A stretch of DNA of 64,000 nt from Kappaphycus alvarezii (lineage: Eukaryota > Rhodophyta > Florideophyceae > Gigartinales > Solieriaceae). The position numbers and the translations under genes are program-made. Position 1 is the first letter of the stretch, and each line of letters starts with the position of its first letter. Positions 62,673-64,000 of this stretch are shown in pieces. The stretch lies in NCBI GenBank assembly GCA_002205965.3, contig NADL03000697.1:186001-250000 (forward strand), written 5' to 3'. The notes under the pieces were generated by a model. It did no database searches, had not been told where the DNA came from, and saw only the letters and a list, made by a program, of their open reading frames with translations.

Positions 62673-63086
62673 ATGATTTGTGGAAATGACAAATCTCCAA
62701 CACAACGCCCTGGAACCTTTTATTACTCATTGCAATTTTTCTGTATAAAATTTTCGCCGATTATGTATATTTTCGTGATGTTACAATAGATACTGTATAT
62801 TCATCACCTTTACTTTTCTTCGCTTTCCATCGAAAAGTACAGCCCTGACATACCAGAGCATAAACGCCAAAAGGCAACAGTCCTGCGGCTGTAAGATACA
62901 CTGTGAAGCGGATCAGTACACCTTGGAAAGAAACTATTCTGAATTCCTTGTAATTCCAGTCTCAAGAATCATAATTCGGTCACGGATCATAATTTGAGAC
63001 AAAAGTTACGCAATGGGTTGCAAACTCGAAAGTTTTTTTTATAAGAGAGAAGATGGGTACTGCGGGATGTTCGGGTTGGCTTGCTG

Positions 63087-63155
63087 CCAGTGGAACATAG
63101 GATGAAAATTCCCTTTAGCCTGCAAAGTATGGCGGCGGTGGAGAAAATACTATGG
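63087..63155 (+). repeat. Diverged duplication in right flank, second copy
   Basis: Partner of 62597-62672, about 490 bp downstream, with partial identity and small gaps. Confidence 0.55.
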
Positions 63156-64000
63156 TGAAAATGGACGCACTATGCGATAGGTACTGTACTCGATGTTTTC
63201 AAAGCAACCTGTTTGGATCATATTTACTCGTCTATCACGAAAATATTCCGATGGAATAAGGTTACCGTTCATACCATTACAGACAATAATTATGCTGGGA
63301 ATTGGAGGTATTACTTGGATGCCAGGGGAAGGAACCACAGAGATACTGTAAACTACGAGACGAAAAGGGAGAGACAATGCAGTTCGCACTGGCTGACAGC
63401 CAAAGCACTTCAACTCCAGTCTTCGTTGCACAAAGCCCACCCGCAAAACTCTGCGGTTATCAGCCTTAGAAACTCTCGTGGTAAACACTCAATCTTTTTT
63501 ATTTCACTGCACAAAGGATGATTTAGCCCAGTCGAAAGGCCTGTTACTCTTTCAACAGGAATGTCACAAAAGGGGTCCACGGGGAGTTCGTTTACTATAA
63601 CAGATAAGCTGGCATATATCCAGTCAACTTGGATGGTAGTAGTGAGAATGTACCTGAAACGTTGCAACAGGTGCTGGAAGCGCTTCACTCAAACAGCGAG
63701 TAACGGGGAGGACAGCAAGAAAACAAGCAACAGTGGAGGTTACTACCAATATGCAGTGTCGCCGCAAAAGAATACCTTGCCCCTTCGAAACCCGTTACAT
63801 CGCGCGGATGGCGACAGCTCCCAAAAGTCCCTTGAAACCGGCGAACGCGGCCAAACACTAGCCTCCGAGCGTTGAGATGGGGACAGGAACTATCTTGAAT
63901 TTTCCCCGAAATTTAGCAAGAGATCTGATAGGGTAAAAATGGCGCACACGAAAAGGCAACCACTAACTACCCGAGGTGAGAGTCCTTGCGAGCGGCTAAA

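Larger units (their letters stand above)
62371..64000. other. Right flank, unique DNA, no gene recognised
   Basis: Array sequence stops abruptly and unique DNA of moderate GC follows. Frames at 62377-62676 and 63561-63875 start with ATG, but show no recognisable family, membrane segment or signal peptide. Frames at 63213-63521 and 63410-63688 have non-ATG starts. A GTACTGTAC motif is present at about 63181. The stretch could contain exons of a gene running out of the window. Confidence 0.5.

Noticed and set aside
62377-62676. 99-codon frame starting at the right array junction
   Set aside because: It has an ATG but no family resemblance. Its tail includes the diverged duplication, so it is most likely chance.
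63150-63875. Frames of 92-112 codons on both strands near the right end
   Set aside because: Overlapping and mostly with non-ATG starts; none recognisable. Left as possible exon material only.

Overview
This is a eukaryotic nuclear window, not a bacterial one. It is gene-poor, protein-coding frames are short and look spliced (one has a GTAAGT donor), and TATA-like boxes occur. It also holds a decayed non-LTR retrotransposon reverse transcriptase and a 38.9-kb satellite array. Short introns (about 70-80 bp), the reverse-transcriptase type and many GTACAGTA/TACTGTAC motifs would fit a unicellular alga or another protist, possibly a stramenopile, but nothing here fixes the taxon.

Layout. (1) 1-15.8 kb is AT-rich and mostly gene-free. 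It has one probable small gene on the minus strand (1497-2137, two exons, acidic protein). Three diverged copies of a duplicated segment start at about 408, 1063 and 5705; the third carries a decayed copy of the acidic gene's second exon at 6120-6476. There is a 3 x 28-bp minisatellite upstream of the gene and a reverse-transcriptase relic at 7815-8165. (2) 15.8-20.1 kb has higher GC and no recognisable gene, but is dotted with perfect and imperfect inverted repeats; the longest perfect one, with 22-bp arms, is at 20056-20111. (3) 20.4-21.06 kb on the minus strand holds the 3' part of a probable spliced gene for a proline-rich, basic-patch, glutamine/leucine-rich, acidic-tailed protein. Upstream of it lie six exact copies of a decamer (21131-21190) and a TATATATA box. 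(4) 21.2-23.49 kb is C-rich and G-poor on the plus strand, rich in GTACAGTA motifs, with no gene.

(5) 23,487-62,370 is one continuous head-to-tail array of a 242-bp monomer (45.5% GC, about 160 units), with both junctions inside the window. Left-edge units are a mixture of two diverged monomer types. The centre, especially from 43.1 kb on, is nearly homogeneous. The last unit at the right edge again shows edge-type variants. From 34.3 to 43.1 kb the array is full of small indels, including one collapsed unit at 36.8-36.9 kb. (6) 62,371-64,000 is unique flanking DNA with no recognisable gene.

I see no operon-like cooperation between genes. The dominant biology is satellite expansion and homogenisation, decayed duplications and many palindromes. 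The array could be centromeric, subtelomeric or other heterochromatin; the sequence alone does not decide this.
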